Notes under the pieces: generated by a model
What the model was told of the DNA's origin: nothing
Seen by the model: only the letters and a program-made list of their open reading frames with translations
Databases searched by the model: none
Shown: piece after piece, positions 46,084 to 58,049 of the stretch
Layout: every line of letters starts with the position of its first letter
How positions within the stretch are numbered: position 1 is the first letter of the stretch
Translations under genes and position numbers: made by a program
Assembly: GCF_009905375.1 (NCBI RefSeq)
Contig: NW_027420664.1
Span: 45,018-109,017, forward strand
Length of the DNA stretch: 64,000 nt
Reading direction: 5' to 3'
DNA from: Apium graveolens
Lineage: Eukaryota; Streptophyta; Magnoliopsida; Apiales; Apiaceae

Positions 46084-47739
46084 CTTAATGATATAAAGTA
46101 TAAGAATATAAGATATAGATATAAAATTACCCATTTTTCCTTTGTAATATCATTATTATTAATTTTAGTACACATATTATATATGGTGCTGGATTGACCC
46201 GTTGTGAGATACTACATGTTTATAGTGTCATAAGTTAATCTCACAGTGTTGGTCCTTTGACTTGAAATCATTATATTTCTATACGAGAATTAATATACTT
46301 TGATACTATTGAAAGTTATCCTTGACTGGGTAATAATAAAAGTAGAGATTGGGTACATTATGAATCGTATGAGAAATATGAATGATCTAGATGGGATTTA
46401 GCGCTCATGTATTAAAGGAGTGATATTATTGGCCTCTTGATTGAATAAGACTATAAAATGCATGGTCGTGCTCAAATACTGATTTGTTTAATAGTTTACT
46501 CATTGATCAAGGAAAGAAGGATTGAACGTTAACAGAGGATGACACAATGCATGCCTCGAGTTTGATCTATAATATAAGGCTAAAGGGATTATATTACATT
46601 GTACATTATTCACGAAAGGTTTAATTGATCACCGATTTAATTATTAATACTTGGGTAACAATGATGTATAACTAGATGCCGCTCATTGTTTATGATTTGA
46701 AATTAGATTTAAAATTGTTGCCAACGTAACAATAACCTAAAGGGTCGCACAAAGAATGATTGAAGGATTATTTAATTTAAATTCGGACTTAAATAAAATG
46801 TAAGTAATTTGAATTATTTGTTATTAATTAAGTGTGACTTAATTAATTTAATAAATAGGAAATTCGAATTTAATATTGCATGACAAATTTTTTAGATATA
46901 TTATGTTATGTTATTCACCACTGCATGTTTCATCGATAAATTATTTATTTCTTTGAAGTTGCTTTTATGTCTTTGGTTTCTTTTATGCACACATTATTTA
47001 CTTTCAAGTTCTATCTAGTTTTGTGATTTTTATGGTCATTCCGGCTTATATTTGATTATCTAGATATGGTGATGGTATGTAGTTAGTGATGCCACTGGTT
47101 ATTGTGATGGTGGATACGTGGTGAAAAGTGGTAGCTAAGTAGTCGTTCCTGTGATATTTAAATATATGGAATTTGTGACAGTTTGATTTTAGTAAGTGTG
47201 TATGATTGTGATAATTTTCTTAAATCAGGTGGTTTACATATAGTTTTTGGTGTTGGCATATGATATTGAGTGGAAAGAAATGGATGGAAAAAGTGGTCAT
47301 GCAATGATTTGAACTTTGAATGTAGTTATTTTTTAAAATAAATTTATTATCTACGTAATGATATTGGTGGCTAAAGTTCATGGTTGTATGTGGTAGTGGA
47401 TGGTTGTGGGCAATCGTTGTTCAAGTAGAAAAGAGATGATTGCTTGGCAAAAAAAAAAAAAGAGATGATTGTGGTTTATGAAAATTTGGATAGAATTAAA
47501 GAGTTGTGGAAAATGAATATAAATCATATATTGGATTAATATACATAGATATGTATGACTGGCTAGAATTAAATTTTATTATTTATTAATTAAGTGTTCT
47601 CATTGAAATATGAATATCTCTCAATAAATATATCCTAATATGTTAGAATCTTATAAGACGTTTTAATCTTAGAAGACGTTTTAATCGAGGATATCTTTCT
47701 TTTGTGACTAAATATCTCCTAGGATAGTATCTTACAATC
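46084..47739. other. Non-coding leader of unit 3
   Basis: More base changes than between units 1 and 2, including a 12-base loss near 46247. Contains the poly(A) micro-insertion described separately. Confidence 0.55.
47429..47471 (+). mobile_element. 15-bp poly(A) retro-insertion with 14-bp target duplication
   Basis: AAAAGAGATGATTG stands at 47429-47442 and again at 47458-47471; between them is CTTGGC plus nine A. Units 1 and 2 have the target once. Poly(A) and a target duplication starting AAAA after G fit LINE-type target-primed insertion of an extremely 5'-truncated transcript. Confidence 0.7.
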
Positions 47740-48210
47740 TTAGTCAAATCCCGCCATATTTCTTTTTTGACTAAATATATCCTAATATCTCCTAATATCT
47801 TACTATCTTAGAAGACATTTTAATTTTTAAACATCCATGGATTTCATTGAATAAATTCAAAATCAAAATCGATCTTTGAAACATATATGCTCACAATCTC
47901 AATTTTATTATACCCCTAAATTTCATATAAATCGACAATTATGTATTAGTTTCATACATGTTTAATACGTTTAAAGGATAATATAGAATTTTAGTCAAAT
48001 ATTAAGATGTTTCTTTTTTGACCCAATATATCATAATATCTTAATATTCTAAAAGACGTTTTAATTTCCATGACGTCCATGGATTTTACTAAATTAAGTC
48101 AAAGTCAAAAATCCAAATTGAATCTTTGTAATCTAGCATATCCTGTTAATTCCAATTTATTGTACCCCTAAATTTCATATAAATAAGGCATATGTATTAG
48201 TTTCAACATG
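47740..48210 (+). promoter_or_regulatory. Duplicated promoter, unit 3
   Basis: Downstream TATAAATA at 48178 is unchanged; the upstream box at 47926 reads TATAAATC. The nine-codon upstream ORF lies at 48245-48274. Confidence 0.55.
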
Positions 48211-48284
48211 TCAATGTCTTAAAAAAACATCTCCATTTTCATTCATGGATAAATCTCATACATGTCTCCGCTAAATTATAGACA

Positions 48285-48722
48285 ATGCAGAACCCATATG
48301 TGGCGATGCAAGGAGTAGATGAAGCTGATATCGAACTAAGAATCCTGAGATGTGATGTTATCATCAAATCACATCAGTCACACACTGTTCCTAGGATGGG
48401 CTATCCTGCGGCATATGCATCTTTCAAGATTAAGCCTCGAAATTTTCCAGGAAATGCTGTGGTTATTGTTTCACATACGCAATTGGAGAATCGGAAGGGG
48501 AACTCACAACTTGCAGGCTGGAAGGAAAAACTGAATCGGGACGTACGGACTATTGAGTTAGAGTTAAATATATTTAGCAAGGTGTTTAACGAGCATGGAT
48601 TTGAATGTCCGCAGATCAGAGGATCAACAAAAGAAGAAAAAGTCTTGAGCGGTAAAGACTTCGAGAAAGTTATTAAGGGGCTTGAAGTCATCACTTTATT
48701 CAAGCTCTACCAAAGATGCTAA
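48285..48722 (+). CDS. Unrecognised 145-residue basic protein, copy 3
   Basis: Intact. Relative to copy 2: Val for Leu at residue 6, Val for Ile in NRDVRT (shared with copy 1), Asp for Asn in GKDFEK, and one silent change in the last Cys codon. Stop TAA follows. Same leader and upstream ORF. Confidence 0.6.
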   Translation: MQNPYVAMQGVDEADIELRILRCDVIIKSHQSHTVPRMGYPAAYASFKIKPRNFPGNAVVIVSHTQLENRKGNSQLAGWKEKLNRDVRTIELELNIFSKVFNEHGFECPQIRGSTKEEKVLSGKDFEKVIKGLEVITLFKLYQRC

Positions 48723-49614
48723 ACTTAAGCATATGCTAGAATGTTTTACGAATTATGTATGATTTGAATTAATGGTACTCTAATTATTATAAATATTTTT
48801 GTGAACTGATGTATATTATACATAATAGTACAATACTAGTATTTTATGATTTTATAAATTTAAAATTAATTGATATTGGATGTTACTAATAATTAGTTAC
48901 ACTAAAACTTGAGTTCATTACTTTTTTTATCACAATAATGAATTATTTGATTGATGGCAACGAGAAGTTACTGATAAATATATTTAGAAGTTGTGCGAAT
49001 AATAATGAGAAATTACGACGAACATGAACATAATTTTTTTGTGGGACACATTTTTGATGTGTTTGGTCATATTAAATTAATGAATGATATTGTTAGATAA
49101 TTTATCATAAATATTATATTGAGGAACACCGATAGAAAAATTTGAATGATGATTTTATAATATCTATGTATTATATTATACATTTCATGCATGATTAATT
49201 AATAATACAAAATATAATTGTAATACAATTTTTATGATAATATATTCATTTCAATATTTTTAAAATTAAAAAGTAACTAATGTGATACACGGTATTGGTG
49301 TTACAGTTTTCTTCAACATTAGCTTTATCGCTATTGTAACACTAATTAAGAGGGGTTACAATAGAATAATAATTTTTTAACTAATGTAACATTGCTTGTA
49401 ACACTGACATTATAGTATCCCACTTATGGCATATTGGTAGTAGCTTTAAGAGCAACAACATGAACATGTGCAACTTGATAAGAGATATTTTTTCTCAATA
49501 ATCTTCAAGAATTGGTACATTCATGTTGTCTTAATATCTTCAATTCAACATCAAGGCAAGATGAGAGAATCGAAATATATAAGCTTTAGAGGCTTTGATC
49601 ATAGATTTTAGAAT

Positions 49615-50222
49615 TGTTGGGCTTTTTCTTAGAAGGCCTAACTCCACATTAATATGATATTGTCCGCTCTAGGCCGAGCCCGCACGGATTTGTTTTTGGG
49701 CACCTCCCAAAAGGCCTCATACTAATGCAGTTATCTGGCTGCTTATATTCTAGTCATCTGCCCCTCCCACAAATGATGTGGGATAACTCCTGACAATCTC
49801 ACCCTTCAAATATCGAGCCCAGCACCTGTCGATTTTTCCTGCTGATTGTGTGATCTGGATCCCCCTTGACCCATACTGGAATTCTTTTAGCTTTCTGCCT
49901 CCCCCTTGGCCCATACTGGAAGGTCCACCTGCCTTTTCCTTGAGCCCATATGGGGTTAGCCCATCTGCCTTTCCCTAGGCCTATCTGGGATTCCGTCTGA
50001 GATTGTTTTGGACCGTTACAATCTCAAGCTCTAATACCACTTGTTGGGCTTTTACTGAGCAGGCCTAACTCCACATTAGTATGATATTTTCCACTCTGGG
50101 CCGAGCCTGCACGGATTTGTTTTTGGGCACCTCCCAAAAGGCCTCATACTAATGGAGTTATTTGGCTGCTTATATTCTTATTATCTGCCACTCCCATAAA
50201 TGATGTGGGACAATTTCTAATA
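49615..50222 (-). mobile_element. TRIM-1 copy, segment A, unit 3
   Basis: AGAAT flanks at 49610-49614 and 50223-50227; primer site and repeats as in unit 1. Confidence 0.87.
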
Positions 50223-50567
50223 AGAATCTCATCTATATTACCTGCAATATCATTATCATCATCAATATTATCATCAATATCACTAGGATGTGGCATGCTT
50301 GTCAGGATCATCATCATGAGAGAAATGTTATACTACACCCTTAAATTTTTAGTCAACTATAGATTTGGAAATTCTTTATCCTAATGTGTAGCTGAAACAG
50401 AAAGACCCTTAAATCTCTTTATTATTTTAAAGCGATCTCATCACTTCTCACACATATATCACTTTTCAAAAGCAATATTTAAGGCACTAGAAGTCCCTGA
50501 CTTCTCTCTCAAATCTACCTCTCATTTTTCCAGCATAAAAGACGGCCTCTCAGTTTCTTAATTTTTC

Positions 50568-51407
50568 ACTAATTGTTTCCCACATTCCCACTTGAAAGGC
50601 TCAAATCACTCCCAAATGAAAAAATTAGAGAGGGCCGGAAAGAGTGGTCTACAGTCATATAAATAAGGGTATCCTCACACAAGGGTCTATTTTTAGCCAT
50701 ACTAGAATATAAAATAATAGTACAAATAAATATGTACCTTCAAAAGAAGAATCCATATGAATGGATATTAGAGGAGTTACAAGAATAACACTAGCATTCT
50801 TCTTTGCATCAACCACTTGAACCTGAAGATCAAGAAATATTGAAGTGTCAGCATATGCAGCATCATCGGGAGTCGTAGTGGTGCCTTCATCAAGACTTTG
50901 ACCTGATCGTTCTTGTGGGGAATGAAGCTTATATAACCCTTTAAGCTGAGAGTTCTTGTTGGCTTATCGCAAATATTGAATCATTCAATATTGCATCGAA
51001 CTCAGCTATATGCTCCTGATGAGCTTCTTTATCCTTTGTGTGCGGTACAATATTAAATTTCATTTTTTCAGAACCTCCTTGAGCAGTGTCAGGGAATTGT
51101 CCTTCCAGTAGTAGTGTGTGAACCTTCACTTTGAGAAGGTGGTTCTTTTGTGACAAGGTCATTAACGCCTGTTGAATCCCTTTGAGATTCAACTTCTTGT
51201 GTGCTGTAACCTTTCTGTGAAGATTGATACCTTGATTTATTTCTGTAATATACAATTTTATCTTCTGTTTTCGTTTTCAAATTGTCAGTACCAGCTTGAC
51301 CAGTATCAAGACTAGATAATGACTTAGCTGATGACTTGTCAAGAATTCCACCAACATCAGGAATAGAGGCATCTCTATCTATATTGGCCTTGTTTAGAGG
51401 AATAGCT
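50568..51407 (-). pseudogene. gag-like remnant, segment A, unit 3
   Basis: Frames 50941-51255 and 51089-51280. CGA is kept near 50910 where units 1 and 2 have TGA, so this copy has one stop fewer. Confidence 0.5.
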
Positions 51408-51630
51408 CAGAACTTGCAGGCCGACAGGAAAAACTGGATCGAGATGTACGGACTCTTAACTTAGAGTAAAATATTGTTAGCTTTGGCAAGGTGATTAACG
51501 AGCATGGATTTGAATGTAGCAGATGAGAGGATCATCCACAGAAGAAGAAGTCTTGAGTGGTGAAGAGTTGGAGAAATTTATTAAGGGGCTTGAAGTCATC
51601 ACTTCATTCAAGCTCTACCAAAAATGATAA
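51408..51630 (+). pseudogene. 3' pseudogene copy of the 145-codon gene, unit 3
   Basis: Same truncated copy as in unit 1, ending AAATGATAA. Confidence 0.83.
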
Positions 51631-52566
51631 ACTTAAGCATATGCTAGAAAGTTTTACTTATTATGTATGATTTGAATAAATGGTACTCTAATATTATAAA
51701 TATTTGTGTGAATGTGATGTATATTATACATAATAGTACAATACTATTATTTTATAATTTTATAAATATGAAATTAATTGATATTGGATATTACTATTTG
51801 TAATAATTAGTTTCCCTAAAACTTGAGTTCATTAATATTTTTATCACAAAAAAAATGAATTACTTGATTGATGGCAACGAGAAGTTAGTGATAAATATAT
51901 TTAGAAGTTGTGTAAATAAAAATGAGAAATTATTGCGAACATGAACATAAACTTTTTGTGGGACACATTTTTGATGTGTTTGGTCATATAAAATTAATGA
52001 ATGATATTGTTAGATAATTTATCATATATACTATATTGAGGAACACAAATAGAAAATTTTGAATGATAAATTAATAATATATATGTATTATATTATACTT
52101 TTCATGCATGATTAATTAATTATACAAAATATAATTTTAATACAAGTTTTATGAAAATATATTCACTTCAATTTTTCAAAATTAAAAAGTAACTAATGTG
52201 ATACACGGTATTGGTGTTACATTTTTCTGCAACATTAGCTTTATCGCTATTGTAACACTAATTGAGAGGTGTTACTATAGAACAATAATTTGTTAACTAA
52301 TGTTAAGCTTTTAACACTTGCATTATAGTAGCCCATTTATAGCATAGTGGTAGTAGCATCTAGAATAGTTTGCATATCTGGATTTGAAAGTGCATTGGGA
52401 GTCAGATCAGCATGAACATGTACAACTTGATAAGAGATATTTTCACTCGACAATCTCCATGAATTGTTCCATTCATGTTGTCTTAATATCTTCAATACAA
52501 CATCAAGGCAAGATGAGAGAATCGAAATATATAAGCTTTAGAGGCTTTGATCATAGATTTTAGAAT

Positions 52567-53119
52567 TGTTGGGCTTTTGCTGAGTAGGCCTAACTCCACA
52601 TTAGTATAATATTGTCCGCTCTGGGCCGATCCCGAAAGAATTTGTTTTGGGCACCTCCCAAAAGGGCTCATACTAATAGATTTATCTAACTACTTATATT
52701 CTAGTCATCTGCCCCTCCCACAAACAATATGGTACAACTCCCAATAATCTCCCCCTTCACATATCGGGCCCGACACCTGCCTTCTGGCCTTCTGCCTCCC
52801 CATTGGCCCATACTGGAAGGTCCACCTGCCTTTTCCTTAAGCCTATATTGGGTTAGCCCATCTGTCTTTCCCTAGGCCTATTTGGGAACCCTTCTGAGAT
52901 TGTTATGGACCGTTACAACTTGAAGCTCTGATACCACTTGTTGGGCTTTTGCTGAGCAGGCCTAACTCCATATTGGTATGATATTGTCTGCTCTGGGCCG
53001 CGCCCGCACTTATTTGTTTTTGGGTACCTCCCAAAAGATCTCATAATAATAGAGTTATCTGGATGCTTATATTCTAGTCATCTTCCCCTCCCACAAATGA
53101 TGTGGGACAACTTCTAATA
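52567..53119 (-). mobile_element. TRIM-1 copy, segment B, unit 3
   Basis: AGAAT flanks at 52562-52566 and 53120-53124; same as 10854-11406. Confidence 0.87.
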
Positions 53120-53491
53120 AGAATCTCATCTATATTACCTGCAACATCATTATCATCACCATTATTATCAGCAACATCACTAGGATGTGGCATGCATGTC
53201 AGGATCATCATTATGAGAGAACTGTTCTACTACACCCTTAAGTTTTAGGTCAACTTTAGATTTGATAATTTTCTTATCCTGATGTGTAGATGAAATAGAA
53301 AGACCCTTAAATCTATTTATTATTTTAAAACAATCTCATCATTTCTCACACATATATCACTTTTCAATAGCAATATTTAAGGCACTAAAAGTCCCAGACT
53401 TCGCTCTCAAGTCTACCTCTCATTTTTCCAGCATAAAAGACGATCTCTCAGTTTCTTAATTTTTCACTAATTATTTTCCCAAACTCCCACT

Positions 53492-54885
53492 TTAAAGGCT
53501 CAAATCACTCCCAAATGAAGAAATAAGATAGGGCCAGAAAGAGTGGTCTACAGTTATATAAATAGGGGTATCCTCACACAAGGGTCTATTTTTAGTCATA
53601 ATAGCAGATAAAATAATAGTACTAATTAGATATGTACCTTCAACAGAAGAATCCATATGAATGGATATTAGAGGAGTTACAAGAATAACAATAGTATTCT
53701 TCTTTGCAGCAACCATTTCAACCTTAGGATCAAGAAATATTGAAGTGTTAGCATATGCAGCATCATCGGGAGTCGTAGTGGTGCATTCATCAAGACTTTG
53801 ACTTGATCGTTCTTGTAGGGCATGACGCTTTGAAGCTTCTTCAACCCTTTGAACTAAGGGTTCTTTTTGGGTTATCGTAAATATTGAATCATTCAATAAA
53901 GTATCAAACTCAGCTCTATGATCGTGATGAGCTTCTTTATCCTTTGTGTGTGGTATAATATCAAATTCCACTTATTCAGAACCTCCTTCAGCAGTGTCAT
54001 GGAATTGTCCTTCCAATAGCAGTGTGTGAACCTTCACTTTGAGAAGCTCGGTCTTATGTGATAAGGTCATTAGCACCCGTTGAATCCCTTTGAGATTCAA
54101 CTTCTTGTATGTTGTAACCTTTCTGTGGAGATTGATATCTTGATTTCTTTCTGTAATATACAACTTTATCTTTTATCTTCCTTTTCAAATTGTCAGTACC
54201 AGGTTGACCAGCATCAAGACTAGATATTGACTTGTCAAGAATTCCACCAACATCAGGAATAGAAGCATCTTTATCTGTATTGGCCTCCTTTAGAGGAATA
54301 GCTCCTGATGATTCATGTTCTATATAAAAGTAGACTGTGTAGGAGAGTAATGTATAGTCATTTGCACCTTGAGCAATATCCTTTTCCTCTTTGACAAAAG
54401 TCCAGATGCAGTGACCTCCTTACTTGCGTCATTATCTGCAACTTTATTAATATTTAGCTTTGAATTTAGAGTTGTAGTGTCATCTTCATCAGAATCTGAC
54501 TTAACAGTCATTCTCAATGCCGTTATTTTCTTCTATTTTACAAAATAAGCTTCTTGTGTCAGGAACATGGTTGGAAAGAAGTGACAAGAGAAGCGTCAAG
54601 ATTTGTTGCCACATACTGAGTAAAGTTTTCTTTGGAAAAAATGCTTGACCTCCACAAGAATCACAACCTTTCATGTAATTTATTTTTCTCGTCCCTACTC
54701 TCATTATCTTGAATGTCATTATTAGTAATTTTGAACATAAGTAGCCATTCATCATCAACGGTATGAATAACCAATTTGCAGAGACACAACTAGAAGAGTA
54801 TCAAAGTTAAATACATTGCTGACAAAGCATCTAATAATACTGTCAAAATAGAAATTCTGCATTTCCTAAGCTTGGTTCTGAACAA
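53492..54885 (-). pseudogene. Long-gag type remnant, segment B, unit 3, N-terminus deleted
   Basis: The 159-codon linker frame (53492-53971) equals that of unit 2. The N-terminal gag domain seen in units 1 and 2 is missing because the 1.6 kb deletion starts at 54886. Confidence 0.52.
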
Positions 54886-55599
54886 AGCATATATAAAAAG
54901 ATATTAAACAATGGAAGTGTGGACTGACAATCACCCTCCTACTAATGCAGAAAATTTTGAATGACTAATAATAATTCTCTTAATCAATTAATTCTCTAGT
55001 TAAGAGTATTTCACCAGACCAAACTCTGGGTATATGTCATAATGATCCAACAAAAACTTAAAACACATTTAATTGTAAGACACGGTCAATTACATAAAGC
55101 AACACTTGAAAGCTACAATAAATTTAGCTTATCCTGCACTAGTCCCCCAACTTGCGCAAACCACTAGTCAAAATCTTCATGGCCTGAATTTGCTTATCCT
55201 GCCATGCATTGTTAGTAATTCATGTGAGATTCAGTATGACAAGCAGGAGAACGTGCACACGCATGTTTGTTCTATGAATTTATCTTAATTATGTAATAAT
55301 ATTAGCTGGGGCAGAAATAAAATTTTATATTGCAGAAGTGTACCCTAATTTTGACACTAATCATTTAAGGCATCAAACTTTATATAATCATGGTCTCATG
55401 GACGGATGAAGTTGTGTGGATGGGCAAAGGTGTGCCACAACAACTAATAAAAGGTCATCTTCTCATTTACAAAATCAAATGTGATACTATATATATATAT
55501 ATAGTTATCATTATATTATCTGTAGTCATCATGATCTAGACCATGTAACAAGTTAATAACATTTTCATCTCAAATTTTTAGAAGAATTGTAATGATGGT
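54886..55599. other. Deletion junction and non-coding spacer, unit 3
   Basis: GAACA (equivalent to 34408 in unit 2) joins AAAGCATATA (equivalent to 36032), so 1.62 kb is missing; a further loss of about 115 bp lies near 54945. From here on unit 3 is clearly more diverged. Confidence 0.7.
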
Positions 55600-55604
55600 C
55601 CTCC

Positions 55605-56778
55605 TGTTGAAAAATAATCTTAAACTTATTTTATTTGTAGTAAATTAATAATGTTTTCTTATTTGATTTGTTCAGTTGATGACTTAGTCATGCTGTTAGT
55701 GAAAAAATTGTAGGACTCATAATAAGTGGCGGGGGATTAGTAGGAGTTGTTAGGCCCATTACTAGTTTTCGTGATTTATAGCTACCAGTACCTTAGTTCC
55801 TTTCTATATATATTGTATCATTGATTAAAGAAAAGTAGATTTTTTGGTGTGCAAATCTGTGTGTGTGATTTGTGTTTTACTAGTGAGAAGTATACAGATA
55901 TATACTTATGTATAAATAATCATTAAAATTCTACACTTAGTATCCGAGCGTCATGATCTAGGGCTTTGTGAGATATTTTAAAATATACACCTATATATAC
56001 ATATGTTAAGTATTTATTTATCATATTTAATGGCATCAAAAAATTTATCAATTTATATTTAATGAGGTATCAAGAAAAAAGTCTACTAGAGAGAAGCATG
56101 GGCAGAAGAAAGAGAAGCATGATAAAAAAATTAAGGAGAAAATTTAGCAGTGAAAATAATGAGAAAGATAACATGGCACAAGTGGTTATGAAAGAAATTT
56201 TGTTTTAGAAGTGTGGGTGATTATGTGCACCAGGAGAGAAGTGCTTCAGCAAACAAAAATGACGTTGATGAGAAGTGCATCAACAAAAAAATTATTTTTG
56301 TTGAGAAGTGCCTCAAACTTGATAGTGGTGAGAAGTACATCACAAAATGAAGAGATGGTGGTGAGAAGTGCATCATAAAATGAATAAAATGAAGAGAAGT
56401 GCTTCATAAATTTTGTTCAGGTAAGTTTAAGATTACAGGGGAGATTGTTGAAAAATTATCTTAAACTTATTTTTATTTGTAGTAAATTAATAATGTTTTC
56501 TTATTTGATTTGTTGAGTTGATGACTTGGTCATGCTGTTAGTGGAGAAATTGTAGGACTCATAATAAGTGGTAAGGGATTAGTAGGAGTTGTTAGGCCCA
56601 TTACTAGTTTTCCTGATTTATAGCTACCACTACCTTAGTTCATTTCTATATATATTGTATCATTGATTAAAGAAAAGTAGATCTTTTGGTGTGAAAATCT
56701 GTGTGTGTGATTTGTGTTTTACTAGTGAGAAGTATACAGATATATACTTATATATAAATAATCAGTTAAAATTCTACA
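55605..56778 (+). mobile_element. TRIM-2 copy, unit 3
   Basis: LTRs 55605-55935 and 56446-56778, CCTCC at 55600-55604 and 56779-56783. Here the 5' LTR keeps the original TGTTG start and the primer site reads TAGTATCCGAGC, closer to the tRNA-Met complement than in unit 1. Confidence 0.9.
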
Positions 56779-56872
56779 CCTCCTACAACAATAATGGTTA
56801 GTTTTCTCAGACGGCCTAAATATTATATGTAAGCAAGTGACCTGAAGGAAGATAAACAAACTAAAGAAATAC

Positions 56873-57146
56873 CTTGACGAGAGCCAAATCAGTTTCAATT
56901 TTGTTGAGCTTTTCTTTTAGTTGCTGATTCTCTATTGTAAGAGACTTGTTTTCAAGATTAAGAGAATGACAACGTTCTTTAAGTTCCTCGACATGGTTCT
57001 GGTATAAAATATGGTTATGAATCTTATAGTAGTAGACGTTAAAAACATACAGTAGAACATGTATTAGGCATACCTTTTTTCTTTTTCTGTATTCACGAGA
57101 TGCGATTTTTCTTTTCTCTCTTTTCATCTCTTCTGGATCTTGTTCG
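56873..57146 (-). CDS. bZIP-type transcription factor exons, unit 3 (partial gene)
   Basis: Exons 57146-57074 (73 nt) and 56998-56873 (126 nt), intron 75 nt, all splice dinucleotides kept. Differences from unit 2 are Glu for Lys in EQDPEEMKRE and Ala for Asp in TDLALVK; the zipper heptad and shortened basic region are unchanged. As this part of unit 3 is about 4% diverged from unit 2, keeping both exons open and spliceable is mild evidence of constraint. Confidence 0.62.
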
Positions 57147-57507
57147 CTATGCAGAATCAATTAGATCAGTTTAGCAATAATAAAAGACAGTTTCATGAAG
57201 AGAGTGTTGAGCCTATAAAACAAATGGAAACTTTATTATAAGAAAAATAAAGGGGTCGTAATTTTTCAACTACAAGCTGCCCATATCAGCACAAAGGCTG
57301 TGATGCATATTCTTTAGTTACTTTGGGTTTTAGTGAAGTTGGTTTTTGATTTTTTGGTAGAGGCTTTGGTTCGTTGTTGTCAAATTTGGATTCAGTTGAT
57401 TGTTGTAAAATAAAGTGAATGAAGTTTCATGATGCAGTTGATGATTATATCTTCCTGCTTGATTATCATATCTTGATACGTAATGAAATTATCATTGTTT
57501 TATGCAG
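57147..57507. other. Spacer between bZIP exons and plus-strand exon, unit 3
   Basis: Has about 115 bp (near 57265-57385) absent from unit 2. No gene seen; could hold promoter or intron sequence. Confidence 0.45.
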
Positions 57508-57683
57508 TAAATGAGACTGATAATCACTTATTTCTGCTCTGCCACTATAGTCGTTTTGTTCCCCCTGACTTGTTGTATAAGTTAGATCTATCAATTGTTG
57601 GCGACACCTGGTTGGAAGTTCTCAACCACATGCTGCATATTCAGGACAAAGCCAAGAGTAGTGTAGCTCTTGGTTTCATCCAG
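57508..57683 (+). CDS. Unrecognised exon, least damaged copy (unit 3)
   Basis: After acceptor TTTTATGCAG the plus strand reads NETDNHLFLLCHYSRFVPPD, then LLYKLDLSIVGDTWLEVLNH and MLHIQDKAKSSVALGFIQ, and meets a GT donor at 57684. Length 176 nt. Amphipathic helix-like text; I do not recognise the protein. Units 1 and 2 have a 29-nt deletion in it. The copia insertion at 57717 would interrupt the downstream intron or exon. Probably a captured or relic gene fragment. Confidence 0.45.
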
Positions 57684-57716
57684 GTTTTTTTTTTGCCAGC
57701 TATGGCAAGAAAGAAA

Positions 57717-58049
57717 TGTTGGAAGAAAGGATCTCACTCAAACCTACTCAAGACAATTTAGGAGAAGAAATGTATTACTTGAAAAAAAAATTACTTGATT
57801 ACAAATGACTTGGTACAAGGCTTTATATAGGACTCCATAGAAAGATCTAGATAACTCTTATACTCCAATAGACATCACTTGACCAAGATACATGTATGTA
57901 GAGATTATATATACCTACACCAATACATTGAACATAGAAAAATACTAATACATGTACCAAGATAGTAATACATGTACCAAGATTATTCCAGAGACTTCCA
58001 CACAATTCTATTATTTTAATAGTCAAAAATATATTATTTATTTTTAACA
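57717..58049 (-). repeat. 3' LTR of element 2
   Basis: 333 bp, starts TGTTAAAAATAA and ends CTTCCAACA on the minus strand. AAGGAGGGG, the polypurine tract, lies just upstream (58050-58060). It differs from the other LTR by roughly ten substitutions and several small indels. Confidence 0.88.

Larger units (their letters stand above)
48505..54303. repeat. Internal A/B duplication in unit 3
   Basis: Segment A 48505-51407, segment B 51408-54303, identical junction apart from CAGAACTT for CACAACTT. Confidence 0.86.
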
